In this document: positions 7,479-17,300 of the stretch, piece by piece
Numbering within the stretch: position 1 is the stretch's first letter
Layout: every line of letters begins with the position of its first letter
Source: an uncultured Bacteroidales bacterium
Lineage (GTDB): Bacteria; Bacteroidota; Bacteroidia; Bacteroidales; UBA932
Assembly: GCA_946055165.1 (NCBI GenBank)
Contig: CAMGFA010000005.1
Coordinates: forward strand, 1-62,411
Reading direction: 5' to 3'
DNA: 62,411 nt
Notes under the pieces: generated by a model
Told to the model about the DNA's origin: nothing
The model's database searches: none
Seen by the model: only the letters and a program-made list of their open reading frames with translations
Translations under genes and position numbers: made by a program

Positions 7479-7486
7479 CAAAAATA
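7479..7486 (-). promoter_or_regulatory. -7 box of corA
   Basis: Read on the minus strand, TATTTTTG fits TAnnTTTG. A TTG element lies about 19-20 bp upstream. The predicted transcript start is near 7472. Confidence 0.55.
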
Positions 7487-7497
7487 GAAAAATTTGT

Positions 7498-8049
7498 TTA
7501 CAAAACAATACCTGCGCCTATCCCTATGAGCACCAGACCTCCAATAACCTCCACCCATCGGCCCACTTTCTGGCCGATGCTTTTGCCGAAGCATATTCCG
7601 AGCACCACGCTCAAGGCGGTGAAGAGCAGTACCGACAGAGCCCGGGGAGCGATTGCATTCCAGTCCTGCCCGGCCATCGAAAGGGAAATTCCTATGGCAA
7701 GGGCATCGATGCTGGTGGCAATTCCTCCGAGTATGATGTTCTTGAAGCTGTTGAGGTCGTGAGCCTCTTCTTCTTTTCCGGACAGGGCTTCCCAAATCAT
7801 CGAGCCTCCCACATACAACAGCAGGCCGAAGCCAATCCAATGCGATATTTTCTCTACCAGTCCGGCAAACACTCCTCCGAACGCCCAGCCTCCAAGAAGG
7901 AAAAGGGTCTGGATGATTGCGAAACTCAGAGCAATGGTGCTTACGCTTTTGGCATCTATCTTCTTAAGGGACAATGAAGAACATAGAGACACCGCAAAGC
8001 AGTCGGTACAAACTGAAAGGCCGAAGAGGATGATTTCCAGTAAAAGCAT
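7498..8049 (-). CDS. mntP: Manganese efflux pump MntP
   Basis: A 183-residue, six-helix inner-membrane protein of the MntP/YebN family, which exports excess Mn2+. Two internal repeats each carry the acidic membrane motif: LSVCTDCFAVSL in the first helix and ATSIDALAIGISL in the second half; the aspartates are the family's functional residues. The ATG at 8049 is chosen: it follows the recR stop by one base (TAA-T-ATG on the minus strand) and gives the first membrane helix directly, whereas an upstream start would extend into recR. Translation is therefore probably coupled to recR. Confidence 0.9.
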   Translation of the reverse strand: MLLLEIILFGLSVCTDCFAVSLCSSLSLKKIDAKSVSTIALSFAIIQTLFLLGGWAFGGVFAGLVEKISHWIGFGLLLYVGGSMIWEALSGKEEEAHDLNSFKNIILGGIATSIDALAIGISLSMAGQDWNAIAPRALSVLLFTALSVVLGICFGKSIGQKVGRWVEVIGGLVLIGIGAGIVL

Positions 8050-8050
8050 A

Positions 8051-8662
8051 TTAAGGTTTGAATTCTGTTCGTGCCGCAATGCTGCGCCCGAGGGTTAGGG
8101 AATCGGCATATTCCAAATCATCCCCAAAGCCAAGACCGCGGGCCAGAGTGCTTATTTTCAGCTTCTCGGACTTGAGCAGGCGGTAGAGGTAGAAGGCTGT
8201 GGTTTCGCCTTCCACATCGCCGCTCAGAGCGAGAATGATTTCGCTGGCCTCTTTGGCTCTTTCGAGAAGCTGGGGGATGTTCAAATCGCTCGGGGCGACT
8301 CCGTTAATGGGGGAGATTATGCCGCCGAGAACGTGGTACAGGCCGTTATATTCTCCGGTTGCCTCAATGCTGAGCACATCCCTTACACTTTCCACCACGC
8401 AGATGATGTCCTGGCGGCGTTTGCTGTCGGCGCAGATGGGGCAGATGTCCCCGTCGCAGACCATTTGGCAGCACTTGCAATAGTGCACGTCCGTGGCCAG
8501 TCTGTCAATCGCTCCGGAAATTTTGTGAATCTGGTTTTCGTCCTGCTTAAGCAGATGAAGGGCCAGCCTCAATGCGCTGCGGCTTCCCACTCCCGGAAGG
8601 GAGGAGATGGCATCGACGGCATCCTGCAGAACTTTCGAAGGGTATTTTTCGGCTTTGTACAT
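8051..8662 (-). CDS. recR: Recombination protein RecR
   Basis: A 203-residue RecR, which with RecF and RecO loads RecA at single-strand gaps. Domain order is canonical: N-terminal helix-hairpin-helix (LPGVGSRSALRLALHLLK, about residues 22-39), a four-cysteine zinc finger (about 62-77, with CQMVC and CPIC), then a Toprim domain (IICVVESVRDVLSIE onward) and a C-terminal Walker-like region. The ATG at 8662 gives the family's normal length; the open frame continues upstream but that part has no RecR resemblance. A -7 box sits only 6 bp before the ATG. mntP follows one base after the stop. Confidence 0.94.
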   Translation of the reverse strand: MYKAEKYPSKVLQDAVDAISSLPGVGSRSALRLALHLLKQDENQIHKISGAIDRLATDVHYCKCCQMVCDGDICPICADSKRRQDIICVVESVRDVLSIEATGEYNGLYHVLGGIISPINGVAPSDLNIPQLLERAKEASEIILALSGDVEGETTAFYLYRLLKSEKLKISTLARGLGFGDDLEYADSLTLGRSIAARTEFKP

Positions 8663-8668
8663 AGCCTG

Positions 8669-8706
8669 CAAATATAAGTGAATTTCACGGGAAATAATTA
8701 ACTTTG
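8669..8706. promoter_or_regulatory. Divergent recR/pnuC promoter pair, both apparently leaderless
   Basis: Minus strand: TATATTTG at 8676-8669, 6 bp before the recR ATG. Plus strand: TAACTTTG at 8699-8706, 7 bp before the pnuC ATG. In Bacteroidota transcription starts about 7 bp after the -7 box, so both mRNAs would begin at or next to the start codon. Confidence 0.6.
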
Positions 8707-8713
8707 CAGCCTT

Positions 8714-9286
8714 ATGTTCATAAAGATTTTGGAAATATTCACATTGGTGGCCGGAATTTTTTACGTCTGGCTCCAGATAAGGCAGAGCCGCTGGACCTGG
8801 CCTTTCGATATCGTGGTATCGGCCGCCTCCATTGTGGTGTTTGCATCGGGCCATATCTGGGCTTCGATGGTGCTGAATATCTATTATCTGGTGATGGGCG
8901 TCTGCGGAACCATTGCCTGGAAGAAGGATGCCGAAAAGGCTTCCGAAGGCGCGCTCAGGCTCAGAAAGCTGCCTCGTAAAGAGCTGTTGGCCAGCATTCT
9001 GCTTCTGCTCGTGGGCAGCATCGGCGCGTATTTCATCCTCCGTGCTTTGGCCGATCCCGCCCCGCTGCTCGACGGCATTGTGGCCGTTTCCAGCATCGTC
9101 GGCACATATTGGCTTCTGCGCAGTTATCTCGAGAACTGGCTTCTGTGGATTTTTTCGGACCTGGTGTCAACAATCCTCTGCCTGAGTCAGGGAATGTACT
9201 GGATGTCACTGATGTACACAGCCTACACTGCTGCGGCAGTAATAGGCTGGATGCACTGGAAAAAGCAGGGCGAATATATTATCTGA
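8714..9286 (+). CDS. pnuC: Nicotinamide riboside transporter PnuC
   Basis: A 190-residue membrane protein of the PnuC family (facilitated uptake of nicotinamide riboside or related vitamin precursors). It has about seven hydrophobic helices and family motifs, including the N-terminal half with WPFDIVVSAASIVVF, the SYLENWLLW segment near residue 135, and SQGMYWMSLMYTAY near the end. Length is normal. Ligand cannot be decided from sequence: relatives move thiamine or riboflavin. Its 3' end overlaps the convergent esterase gene by 8 bp. Confidence 0.88.
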   Translation: MFIKILEIFTLVAGIFYVWLQIRQSRWTWPFDIVVSAASIVVFASGHIWASMVLNIYYLVMGVCGTIAWKKDAEKASEGALRLRKLPRKELLASILLLLVGSIGAYFILRALADPAPLLDGIVAVSSIVGTYWLLRSYLENWLLWIFSDLVSTILCLSQGMYWMSLMYTAYTAAAVIGWMHWKKQGEYII

Positions 9287-10721
9287 GTGCCGGCCAGTCG
9301 TCGCTGCGGAAAGGAATGAGCGGCAGACCGTGGACATTGCGCACGTTTCCGAGCTGGAAATCCCTGAAGCAGTATCGTACCGCCTGCGGCCACTGAACGT
9401 CCGGGCAGCTCACCAGAATGCATTTGCGGTCGGTGTCCAGCCAGGCGTACGCCGGATGGAATACCCGGTCGGGACCGGCCACCTCGAAGCCTTCCAGCCC
9501 CTTCCATGGGTAGAGCCCGTCCTCTGCATTGTCAAGGTAGATTTCCAGCATCTTCCCGTTGATTATCAACTCCCTGAAGCAAGGACAGTCGCAACGCAGC
9601 GCGTCCATCGAGTAGGTCTTGCATAGGGCAGCATAGGCCAGTCTTTCGCCCACACCCCTTTTGTTGCGCGGATGGATCTGGATGTCCTCATCGGGATAAA
9701 CCAGATCGTTGGTGCATATCATCTTGCCATTGGCAATCTTTTTCTCGAGACCGTGCTGCATTTCGCGGAAACGGGCACCGCTTGTGCCGTCGCCGCCATA
9801 GAACCAAGGGCAGAGTTCCACCCAGAACACCGGAGCTTCGAAGCCCTGATCGGCCCTCCAGAGCTGGCACAGGGTCTGGAAGCGCTCTGAATAGCTGTCC
9901 TCCTTGCCAACGTTGCTTTCTCCCTGATACCAGAGGAAACCTTTCACCGTATAGTCTTTAATCGGGTGATACATAGCGTTGTACATAATGGTTACATCGC
10001 TGTAGTGCCACCAGGTCTGCTCCATTTTGGTCGATTCCGTCTCGAAATCTATGTCTTCGTAGCCTCTTACTATTTCTTCCGGCAGCCAGCTCTCCACGCG
10101 GCTCCCTCCCCAGCTGCACACAATCACGCCCACCGGGATGTCCAGCACTTCGTTGAGCTTGTGCGCAAAGAAAGTGGAAGTGGCGCTCCACCAGCGCACA
10201 TTCTGCGGCAGGGACTCCTGCCATTTGCCTTCCACCCTCTCCTCGGGCTTGAGCGAGCCGGTTTTCGGGATGGTCACCATTCTCACTCCCTTCCATTTTC
10301 CGGCCGATGCAAGCACTTCGTTGGCCCCTTCTACCGGACAGTTCCAGAACCCGTTCAAAGGCATTTCCATGTTCGACTGTCCGCTTGCGAACCAAACCTC
10401 GCCAATCAGCACATTGTGCAGGCTTATCTTTTCTCCGGCCGATTCTATCACAATGCTGTGCTGAGTGTACGATGCTTTCGGGGTAGGCAGCGCGGCAATC
10501 CACTTGCCGGAGGCATCGGCCTTGACCTGAACGGCCCTGGAAGACCACGAAGGCCTGATGCTCACGCGGGCTCCGGGATTGCTCCAGCCCCAGATCCGGG
10601 CATTGCTCTGCTGCTGAAGAACCATATTGTCGCCAATGATTTCCGGCAGGCTGAGTTTGGCCTGCAGTTGGGCGCAAAGGCACAAAAGCCCGAGCGCAAG
10701 GAATAAGCGTTTGATATTCAT
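9279..10721 (-). CDS. Sialate O-acetylesterase-family esterase (likely glycan deacetylase)
   Basis: A 480-residue secreted SGNH hydrolase. A signal peptide (ending near LQAKLSL) is followed by a beta-sandwich and the SGNH core: block I FASGQSNMEMPL with the catalytic serine, GFLWYQGESN in the middle, and a block V D-x-x-x-H motif (DIQIHPRNKRG). The family is named after sialate 9-O-acetylesterase, but no sialic-acid gene is near. Its partner gene is a disaccharide 2-epimerase whose stop lies one base upstream (TAA-G-ATG), inside a mannan locus, so the likely substrate is acetylated (gluco)mannan or its oligosaccharides. That substrate is inference from context. Confidence 0.85.
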   Translation of the reverse strand: MNIKRLFLALGLLCLCAQLQAKLSLPEIIGDNMVLQQQSNARIWGWSNPGARVSIRPSWSSRAVQVKADASGKWIAALPTPKASYTQHSIVIESAGEKISLHNVLIGEVWFASGQSNMEMPLNGFWNCPVEGANEVLASAGKWKGVRMVTIPKTGSLKPEERVEGKWQESLPQNVRWWSATSTFFAHKLNEVLDIPVGVIVCSWGGSRVESWLPEEIVRGYEDIDFETESTKMEQTWWHYSDVTIMYNAMYHPIKDYTVKGFLWYQGESNVGKEDSYSERFQTLCQLWRADQGFEAPVFWVELCPWFYGGDGTSGARFREMQHGLEKKIANGKMICTNDLVYPDEDIQIHPRNKRGVGERLAYAALCKTYSMDALRCDCPCFRELIINGKMLEIYLDNAEDGLYPWKGLEGFEVAGPDRVFHPAYAWLDTDRKCILVSCPDVQWPQAVRYCFRDFQLGNVRNVHGLPLIPFRSDDWPALR

Positions 10722-10722
10722 C

Positions 10723-11928
10723 TTATTTTAAATTTTTACACCTTTCAATTATTTCCATGCACATGCGGCCGTTGTGGTAAGGGCATTTCCAGAAGCCGGC
10801 CTTGTCGTCGTCGCGGTTCACGCTGCCGTCGGCCCTGATGCTCCAGAACCACTCACCGTTCTGTCTGTCAACGAGATTGCCCTCGATGAAGTCCCAGGTG
10901 GCCAGGGCTTTCTCCAGGTTCTCAGCCCCAGCGCGCAGCTGCCAGAGATTGAAGTAGCCCACCACGCTTTCGGCCTGCACCCACCAATGTCTCTCCATGT
11001 CCAGAGTGCCGTCCTTTTTTTCGTATGCCATCCCTTTGCCGCTTTCGTAGCCTTCACTTGCGGCACGCACTATCGCCGGGACAGCTTTTTCAACTTTGTT
11101 GAGCAATGCTTTGTCTCCCAAAACTATAGCGGCCTCGTGCAAAAGCCAGGAAGCCTCGATGTCGTGGCCGAAGGACTGGATGTCGTAGTTGCAGTTCCAG
11201 TCCTCGCTGAAGAAAAGCTTGAGGTGGAAATCCGTTCCGACGATTTTGTCAAGAAACAATTCTATCAGATTTTTGAGCCTTTGGTGCAGGAGGGCGTCTT
11301 TCCATACCCTGTAAAGCCCGGTGTAGGCCTCGAGAATGTGCAGATGCGTGTTCATTGTCTTGCTTTCATTGGCATCTTTGTCGCTCAGACGCATGTCCCC
11401 GATCGGCTCCCAATTGCGTTGGAAGGCTTCGAAATAGCCATTCAGACTGTGGTCGAAACTGTGCTGCTCAATATCACGGAAGAGCCTGATTGCCAAATCC
11501 AAAGCCTCCTGGTCCCGGGTGGCGCGGAAAAGCTCCGCCAGGCCGTAGATGGTAAAAGCTATGGCGTAGATCTGTTTTTTGGAATCGAGACAACTTCCGT
11601 CGGGAGCAATGGCCCAGTATGTGCCTCCGAATTCGGAATCGAAGAAATGTTCGGATATGATTTTCTTTGCTTTAAGGGCCATCTCCAGATCTTCTTCCCG
11701 GCCTGCAATTCTGTAGGCCGATGCAAAAGTCCACAGAATGCGGGCTGTCATTATTCCGCCTATGGGGGCATCGGGCCGGGCTTCTTCGTGTCCGGAAATG
11801 CGGCCCAGAAACAGTCCTGAAGGAAGGGATATGTTCTTTCTCCAATATGGAAGGATATTTTCCCGAAGTTCTTTGTCTGCTTTGCTTGCCAGAGCTTTTG
11901 CTGCAAGCAACTCCATTGAAGTAATCAT
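10723..11928 (-). CDS. Cellobiose/mannobiose 2-epimerase (AGE family)
   Basis: A 401-residue (alpha/alpha)6-barrel epimerase of the N-acylglucosamine 2-epimerase family, cytoplasmic (no signal peptide). Motifs of the cellobiose 2-epimerase group are all visible: KQIYAIAFTIYGLAE, MNTHLHILEAYTG, GHDIEASWLLHEAA, RHWWVQAESVVGYFN and the C-terminal KCPYHNGRMCMEI with a catalytic histidine. With a GH130 mannosylglucose phosphorylase and a symporter in the same locus, the likely reaction is beta-1,4-mannobiose to mannosylglucose, as described for Bacteroides fragilis. It is the first gene of the minus-strand pair, with a -7 box at 11958-11951. The start could also be the ATG four codons further in. 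Confidence 0.9.
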   Translation of the reverse strand: MITSMELLAAKALASKADKELRENILPYWRKNISLPSGLFLGRISGHEEARPDAPIGGIMTARILWTFASAYRIAGREEDLEMALKAKKIISEHFFDSEFGGTYWAIAPDGSCLDSKKQIYAIAFTIYGLAELFRATRDQEALDLAIRLFRDIEQHSFDHSLNGYFEAFQRNWEPIGDMRLSDKDANESKTMNTHLHILEAYTGLYRVWKDALLHQRLKNLIELFLDKIVGTDFHLKLFFSEDWNCNYDIQSFGHDIEASWLLHEAAIVLGDKALLNKVEKAVPAIVRAASEGYESGKGMAYEKKDGTLDMERHWWVQAESVVGYFNLWQLRAGAENLEKALATWDFIEGNLVDRQNGEWFWSIRADGSVNRDDDKAGFWKCPYHNGRMCMEIIERCKNLK

Positions 11929-11950
11929 TTTCAGTGCTATTGATCGTGTA

Positions 11951-12049
11951 CAAATATAGTCAATCCTTGCCTTTCTGGCGGTGAGGCTTCATATTTTGGC
12001 AAGTTATTGTTAAAAAAGTATTATATTTTTGAAATTTGCCCTATATTTG
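11951..12049. promoter_or_regulatory. Divergent epimerase/AraC promoter region
   Basis: Minus strand: TATATTTG at 11958-11951 drives the epimerase-esterase pair. Plus strand: TATATTTG at 12042-12049 drives the araC-type gene, 24 bp before its ATG. The roughly 80 bp between them would hold operators, but I see no clear repeat. Confidence 0.65.
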
Positions 12050-12073
12050 CCATATTAATGATACTGAATTGAT

Positions 12074-12952
12074 ATGAGCTCGGTTTTTACTGAAATTACC
12101 AAATTGTCTCCCAAGGACTGTTTTTACATTGTTGAACGCCACAAGAGCGAATTTACCTATCCTCTTCACAAGCATAAGGAGTTCGAACTGAATTTTATAG
12201 AGAACGCCCGTGGAGTGCGTCGCATTGTGGGCGACAGTGTTGAGGAAATAGGTGATTACGACCTGGTCCTTGTTGCGGGCGAGGATCTTGAACACGTATG
12301 GGAACAGGGAAACTGCCACTCGAAAGACATAAGGGAGATAACGGTGCAATTCTCTGCCAGTCTTTTCAATTCTGAGATTTTGGAAAAAAACCAGTTCGCG
12401 TCTATAAGCAAAATGCTCAAGAAGGCGGACCACGGTCTTGCCTTTCCAACCCACTCCATAATGAAGGTTTATTCCGAACTTGACAAACTGTCTGCAAAGC
12501 CAGAGAGTTTTTCGCAGTTTATGTGCTGTCTTAAAATACTTTATGAGCTTTCTTTATGTGACGATGCGCGCGTTCTCGCCTCCAGCAGCTTTGCCCGCTC
12601 GGCCCGCAATACCGAAAGCCGCAGGGTGCAGAAAGTGAAGCAGTACATCAACGACCATTATGCCGAGCCCCTAAAACTGGCCGACCTTGCGGCCCTGGTG
12701 GGAATGACCCCTGTTGCTTTCAGTCGTTTTTTCAGGATGCGCACGGGCTGCACGCTGTCGGAATATATCGTGGATATAAGATTGGGCTACGCTGCAAGGG
12801 CGCTTGTGGACACTACCAGCAATATCTCCGAAATATGTTATGAGTGCGGTTTCAACAACCTTTCCAACTTCAACAGGACCTTCAAGGCAAAGCGCGGAAG
12901 CACCCCTCGCGAGTTTAGGGAAATGTATAAAAAGCACAAGGTTACAGTCTAA
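12074..12952 (+). CDS. AraC-family transcriptional regulator of the glycan locus
   Basis: A 292-residue regulator. The N-terminal half (about residues 1-130) is a cupin-like sensor (HKHKEFELNFIENARGVRR, ... GDYDLVLVAGEDLEHVW). The C-terminal half (about 185-285) is the double helix-turn-helix of AraC: LADLAALVGMTPVAFSRFFR and ISEICYECGFNNLSNFNRTF. It sits between the minus-strand epimerase-esterase genes and the plus-strand mannanase/SusCD run, the position expected for a local activator sensing a released sugar such as mannobiose. Many Bacteroidales polysaccharide loci use hybrid two-component sensors instead. The ligand is not known. Confidence 0.9.
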   Translation: MSSVFTEITKLSPKDCFYIVERHKSEFTYPLHKHKEFELNFIENARGVRRIVGDSVEEIGDYDLVLVAGEDLEHVWEQGNCHSKDIREITVQFSASLFNSEILEKNQFASISKMLKKADHGLAFPTHSIMKVYSELDKLSAKPESFSQFMCCLKILYELSLCDDARVLASSSFARSARNTESRRVQKVKQYINDHYAEPLKLADLAALVGMTPVAFSRFFRMRTGCTLSEYIVDIRLGYAARALVDTTSNISEICYECGFNNLSNFNRTFKAKRGSTPREFREMYKKHKVTV

Positions 12953-12985
12953 GTTTAATTTCTACAAGTAATAGATAATTTTGTA

Positions 12986-13017
12986 TTTGTTTAGCCGGGC
13001 GCTTGGACTTAATTTTG
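12986..13017 (+). promoter_or_regulatory. Promoter of the GH5_7-SusCD operon
   Basis: -33 TTTG at 12986-12989, a 20-bp spacer, and -7 TAATTTTG at 13010-13017, 24 bp before the mannanase ATG at 13042. This is the most likely promoter for the long plus-strand run. Confidence 0.72.
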
Positions 13018-13041
13018 CACCGTCAAAAGCGCTAAGACTAA

Positions 13042-14325
13042 ATGAAATTACAAAACATCCTGGCTATAACAGCTGTAGGGCTTGCAGTTCTTTCTTGCAA
13101 GGCCGATTTTCCGTTTGTGCAGGTGCAGAACGGACAATTCACAGGAACGGATAAATCTTATTTTATAGGTACCAATTTCTGGTACGGAGCCATTCTTGCC
13201 AGTGAAGGCAGGGGCGGGGATCGTCCCCGTCTTGCAAAAGAACTCGACTACCTCAAATCCATTGGCGTCACAAATTTACGTGTGCTGGTAGGCGGGGACG
13301 GCCCTGATGGCGTTGAAACCCGTATAGAGCCTACTCTTCAGAAGGCTCCGGGTGAGTACAACGACACCATTTTCCGCGGTCTGGACTATCTTCTCTGCGA
13401 ACTTGCCAAACGCGACATGAAGGCCGTGCTCTATCTGAACAACTCCTGGGAATGGTCGGGAGGCTATGGAATGTATCTCGAATGGGCTGGCGAAGGCAAG
13501 GCTCTCATTCCGGCAGAATCGGGCTACCCCGCTTATATGGAATCGGTCAGCCGTTTTGTAGGCAGCGCCAAGGCAAAGGCTCTTTTTGCGGAGCACGTGA
13601 GAACGGTGGTCAACCGCTGCAACAGCATCACAGGCCTTCCGTACAAGGAAGACCCTGCCATTTTCTCCTGGCAGATAGGCAATGAGCCCCGCTGTTTCAG
13701 CTCCGATCCTCAGGTTCAGCAGGATTTCGTGGAATGGATGTGGGAATCGGCCGCCCTTATCAAAAGCCTGGACCGGAATCATCTGGTATCGTCCGGAAGC
13801 GAGGGAAGCTGGGGCTGCGAAGGCAGTATGGAGCTTTATGAGCGCATTCACTCCTGCCCGGATATCGACTATCTCAACATCCATATCTGGCCGTACAACT
13901 GGTCCTGGGTGCGCGAAGACAGCCTCGACAGCAAACTTGACGATGCATTTGCCAATACCGATGCCTATATAGATGCTCATCTGGAACTGGCTGCGAAACT
14001 CGGAAAGCCGGTGGTGATCGAAGAATTCGGCTATCCTCGCGATAGATTTGCCTTCGACAAGGGGGCATCGACAGTTGGAAGGGACGCTTATTATTCGCAC
14101 ATATTCAACAGAATCGTGCGCGCGAAGGAAGAAGGCGGCCTTTTGGCAGGCTGCAATTTCTGGGCATGGGGCGGTTTTGCCTCCCAGTCAGCGGACCACA
14201 GCAACTGGCGCAGGGGAGATGACTATTGCGGCGATCCGGCTCAGGAAGCCCAGGGTCTGAACTCGGTCTATGTGGGCGACAGCACCGTGGACCTTGTCCG
14301 ATGCTACAATGAAAAACTGAAATGA
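13042..14325 (+). CDS. GH5 subfamily 7 endo-beta-1,4-mannanase, lipoprotein
   Basis: A 427-residue enzyme that cleaves the beta-1,4-mannan backbone internally. The signal peptide ends in a lipobox (VLSC, Cys19), so it is probably anchored in the outer membrane. The (beta/alpha)8 barrel shows GH5_7 motifs: FIGTNFWYGA, NNSWEWSGG, WQIGNEPR with the acid/base Glu215, GSEGSWG, and VIEEFGYPRD with the nucleophile near Glu328. It is the first gene of the long operon and lies 35 bp before the SusC gene. Subfamily assignment is by motif resemblance. Confidence 0.9.
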   Translation: MKLQNILAITAVGLAVLSCKADFPFVQVQNGQFTGTDKSYFIGTNFWYGAILASEGRGGDRPRLAKELDYLKSIGVTNLRVLVGGDGPDGVETRIEPTLQKAPGEYNDTIFRGLDYLLCELAKRDMKAVLYLNNSWEWSGGYGMYLEWAGEGKALIPAESGYPAYMESVSRFVGSAKAKALFAEHVRTVVNRCNSITGLPYKEDPAIFSWQIGNEPRCFSSDPQVQQDFVEWMWESAALIKSLDRNHLVSSGSEGSWGCEGSMELYERIHSCPDIDYLNIHIWPYNWSWVREDSLDSKLDDAFANTDAYIDAHLELAAKLGKPVVIEEFGYPRDRFAFDKGASTVGRDAYYSHIFNRIVRAKEEGGLLAGCNFWAWGGFASQSADHSNWRRGDDYCGDPAQEAQGLNSVYVGDSTVDLVRCYNEKLK

Positions 14326-14360
14326 CAATATATTTTTATTACTAACACTAATCCATTAAA

Positions 14361-17300
14361 ATGAAAAGTAAACTATTTACTTGTCTAGCGATGCTCTTTT
14401 TGAGCTTCTCGCTTATGGGCCAGACCAAAGTTGTAAAGGGAGTCGTTTCCGACAACGTAGGGCCGGTTTACGGAGCGAGCGTCTTAGAGAAAGGCACAAA
14501 GAACGGTGCCATCACAGATTTGGATGGAAATTTCAGCCTTAGCGTTCCTAAAGGAGCCGTTATTGTTGTCTCTTCCATCGGTTTCAAGGATGTGGAAATT
14601 CTTATCGGCGACCAGGATGTTTACAACGTCACTCTCGAGGAGGACAGACTTCTTCTCGATGATGTAGTGGTTGTGGGCTATGGCGTTATGAAGAAAAGCG
14701 ACCTTTCCGGCGCTTCCGCATCGATGAAGGAGAGCGATCTCAAAGCCACAATCGTCTCTTCTCTCGACCAGTCACTTCAGGGCCGCGTTGCCGGTGTTCA
14801 GGCAGTGCAGACCTCAGGTGCTCCGGGTTCTTCTTCGGCAATTCGTGTCCGCGGTCAGGCCACAATCAATGCCAATGCAGAACCTCTTTATGTAATTGAC
14901 GGCGTCATTGTCCAGGGCGGCGGCAACAGGGGTGCAGACTTCGGTCTGGGCGATGCTCTTGGAAACGGTACCGTAAGTACCATCTCCCCGCTTTCGACAA
15001 TCAATACTGCTGATATCGTAAGTATGGAAATCCTCAAGGATGCCTCTGCCACAGCAATTTATGGTGCACAGGGTGCAAACGGTGTGGTTCTCATTACCAC
15101 CAAGAGAGGAAAGGCCGGTGAAGGCAAGGTTACCTACGACGGTATGGTGGCTGTAAGCCGCCAGAGCAAGCGTCTGGACATGATGAACCTTCGCGATTAT
15201 GCAGAGTTCTACAACGATCTGCTCAGCATCGGAGAAATCAACCAGGCCCAGCCAAACTATGCCAATCCTTCCCTTTTGGGAACAGGTACCAACTGGCAGG
15301 ATGCGATTTTCCGCACTGCCATCCAGCATCAGCACCAGCTTGGCGTATCGGGTGGTTCCGACAAGGTACAGTATTATGTTTCAGGTTCTTATATGAATCA
15401 GGAAGGTACCATTATAGGTTCCAACTTCGATCGCTTCAGTATGAGAAGCAATCTCGATGCCCAGGTTAAGGATTGGCTCAAAGTGGGTGCAAACCTCTCT
15501 TTCACCAATACCAACGATGACCTTAAGCTTGCCGATTCCAGCGAGGGTCTTATCTACTACTCCCTCACCACTCTTCCGGACATTCCGATTTATGATGTGG
15601 ACGGCAATTTCTCATCTACCGTACGTGAAGGCTATACCAGCCCTAACCCTATTGCAATGGCAATGTACGACGATATCCTGCTCAACCGTCAAAAATTCAA
15701 TGGAAGCTTCTTCGCCGACATCAATCTGCTCAAGAACCTTACCTGGCACAGTGAAATAGGTTTCGACTTCGGCAACAACAAGTCTGAGCGCTACAAACCT
15801 ATGGTTGACCTTGGTGGTTGGGTCCGTTCTACCAATGAGAGCAGTATCAGTATGTCCAAGAACATATTCTGGCAGCTCAAGAACTATCTTACTTATGTGG
15901 CCAGCTTCGGCAAGCACAATATCACCGCAATGCTCGGTCAGGAGTGCTGGGAGTCAAGATGGACCAATTCAAGTATCTTCAATTCCGGTCTTCCTTCCGA
16001 CGAAGTGCACAATCCTGCACTTGGAACGGGCAAACCTACAATCGGTTACGGTTTCGGAAGCTCTGCTATGGCTTCGTTCTTCACCCGCGAAACCTACAAC
16101 TACGACAACCGCTACTATCTCACCTATACCTACCGTTACGACGGTTCTTCGAACTTCGGTCCGGACAACCGCTGGGCCGGTTTCCATTCTGTTGCAGCAT
16201 CGTGGCGCTTCTCCAATGAGGGAATCTTCAGAGACTCCGAGCTGTTGAGCAACGGTAAAATCCGTGCAGGCTGGGGACAGACAGGTAATGCCAATATCGG
16301 CGGCTATGCCTGGGGCTCGGCAATGTCCAAGATGCCTTCAGGACTTGGAATGGGTTACCGTCCTGCAAACATTCCTAACACTGCAATCAAGTGGGAAAAG
16401 CAGGAACAGTTCAACATAGGTCTCGACCTTGGCTTCTTCCAGGACAAGTTCAATATCACTGTGGATGCATACAAGAAGATTTCTTCCGACATGCTCATGC
16501 AGATGCAGCTTCCTTCCTATATGGGTACCCAGGGCAACGGCTCTTCAGCTCTTTCAGCTCCTAAGGGCAACTACGGAAGCATTGAGAACAGGGGTTTTGA
16601 GTTTACTCTCGACATCCATCCTCTTACCGGTGAGTTCCGTTGGGACAGTAACTTCCAGGTTTCTGTGAACCGCAACAAACTTCTCAGCCTTTCAGGAACC
16701 GAAAATGCCGCTCTTGTTGGTTACGGCCAGTGGACTGACGTGGTTTGTGTATCGGAAGTTGGCCAGTCGCTCTACAATTTCTACGGTTATGTAGTGGATG
16801 GCGTATATACCGATATCGACGACATCCAGAACAGTCCTCTTCCTGTGAAGTTTATGAACAAGACATTGGACGAAGAAGGCAATACTGTTTATCTTCACAA
16901 AGATGTTTCCGAGTACAACAAAAGCAACACCGTATGGGTGGGCGACCTCAAGTTCAAGGATCTCAACGGCGACGGTACCATCGATGAGAACGACCGTACC
17001 GTCCTTGGTTCTCCTCTTCCTTTGTTTACCTTCGGCTGGACCAACACCTTCTCATACAAGAATATAGACCTTAGCATCTTCCTCAACGGTTCTTACGGCA
17101 ACAAGGTGCTCAACTATAACTCTATGGCACTTACCCACATGAACTCGCCTTGGACCAACCAGCTCAACAGCGTGAGCGGCAGGGCAAGACTTGTTCCTGT
17201 AGATCCTTCCGCAAGCGAGGGCAACTGGTACGATGACATCACCAACGTGCGTGTGGAGAATACCGATGCAAGGATTCCTCGCCCTACGATTAATGACCCT

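Noticed and set aside
7445..7479. Possible magnesium-sensing leader of corA (hairpin with TGCC-TTCG-GGCA on the minus strand)
   Set aside because: The predicted transcript start near 7472 falls inside the hairpin, so most of it would not be transcribed.
9279..10721. Sialic acid metabolism, suggested by the esterase family name
   Set aside because: No sialidase, lyase or transporter for sialic acid is near; the gene is paired with a disaccharide epimerase in a mannan locus.
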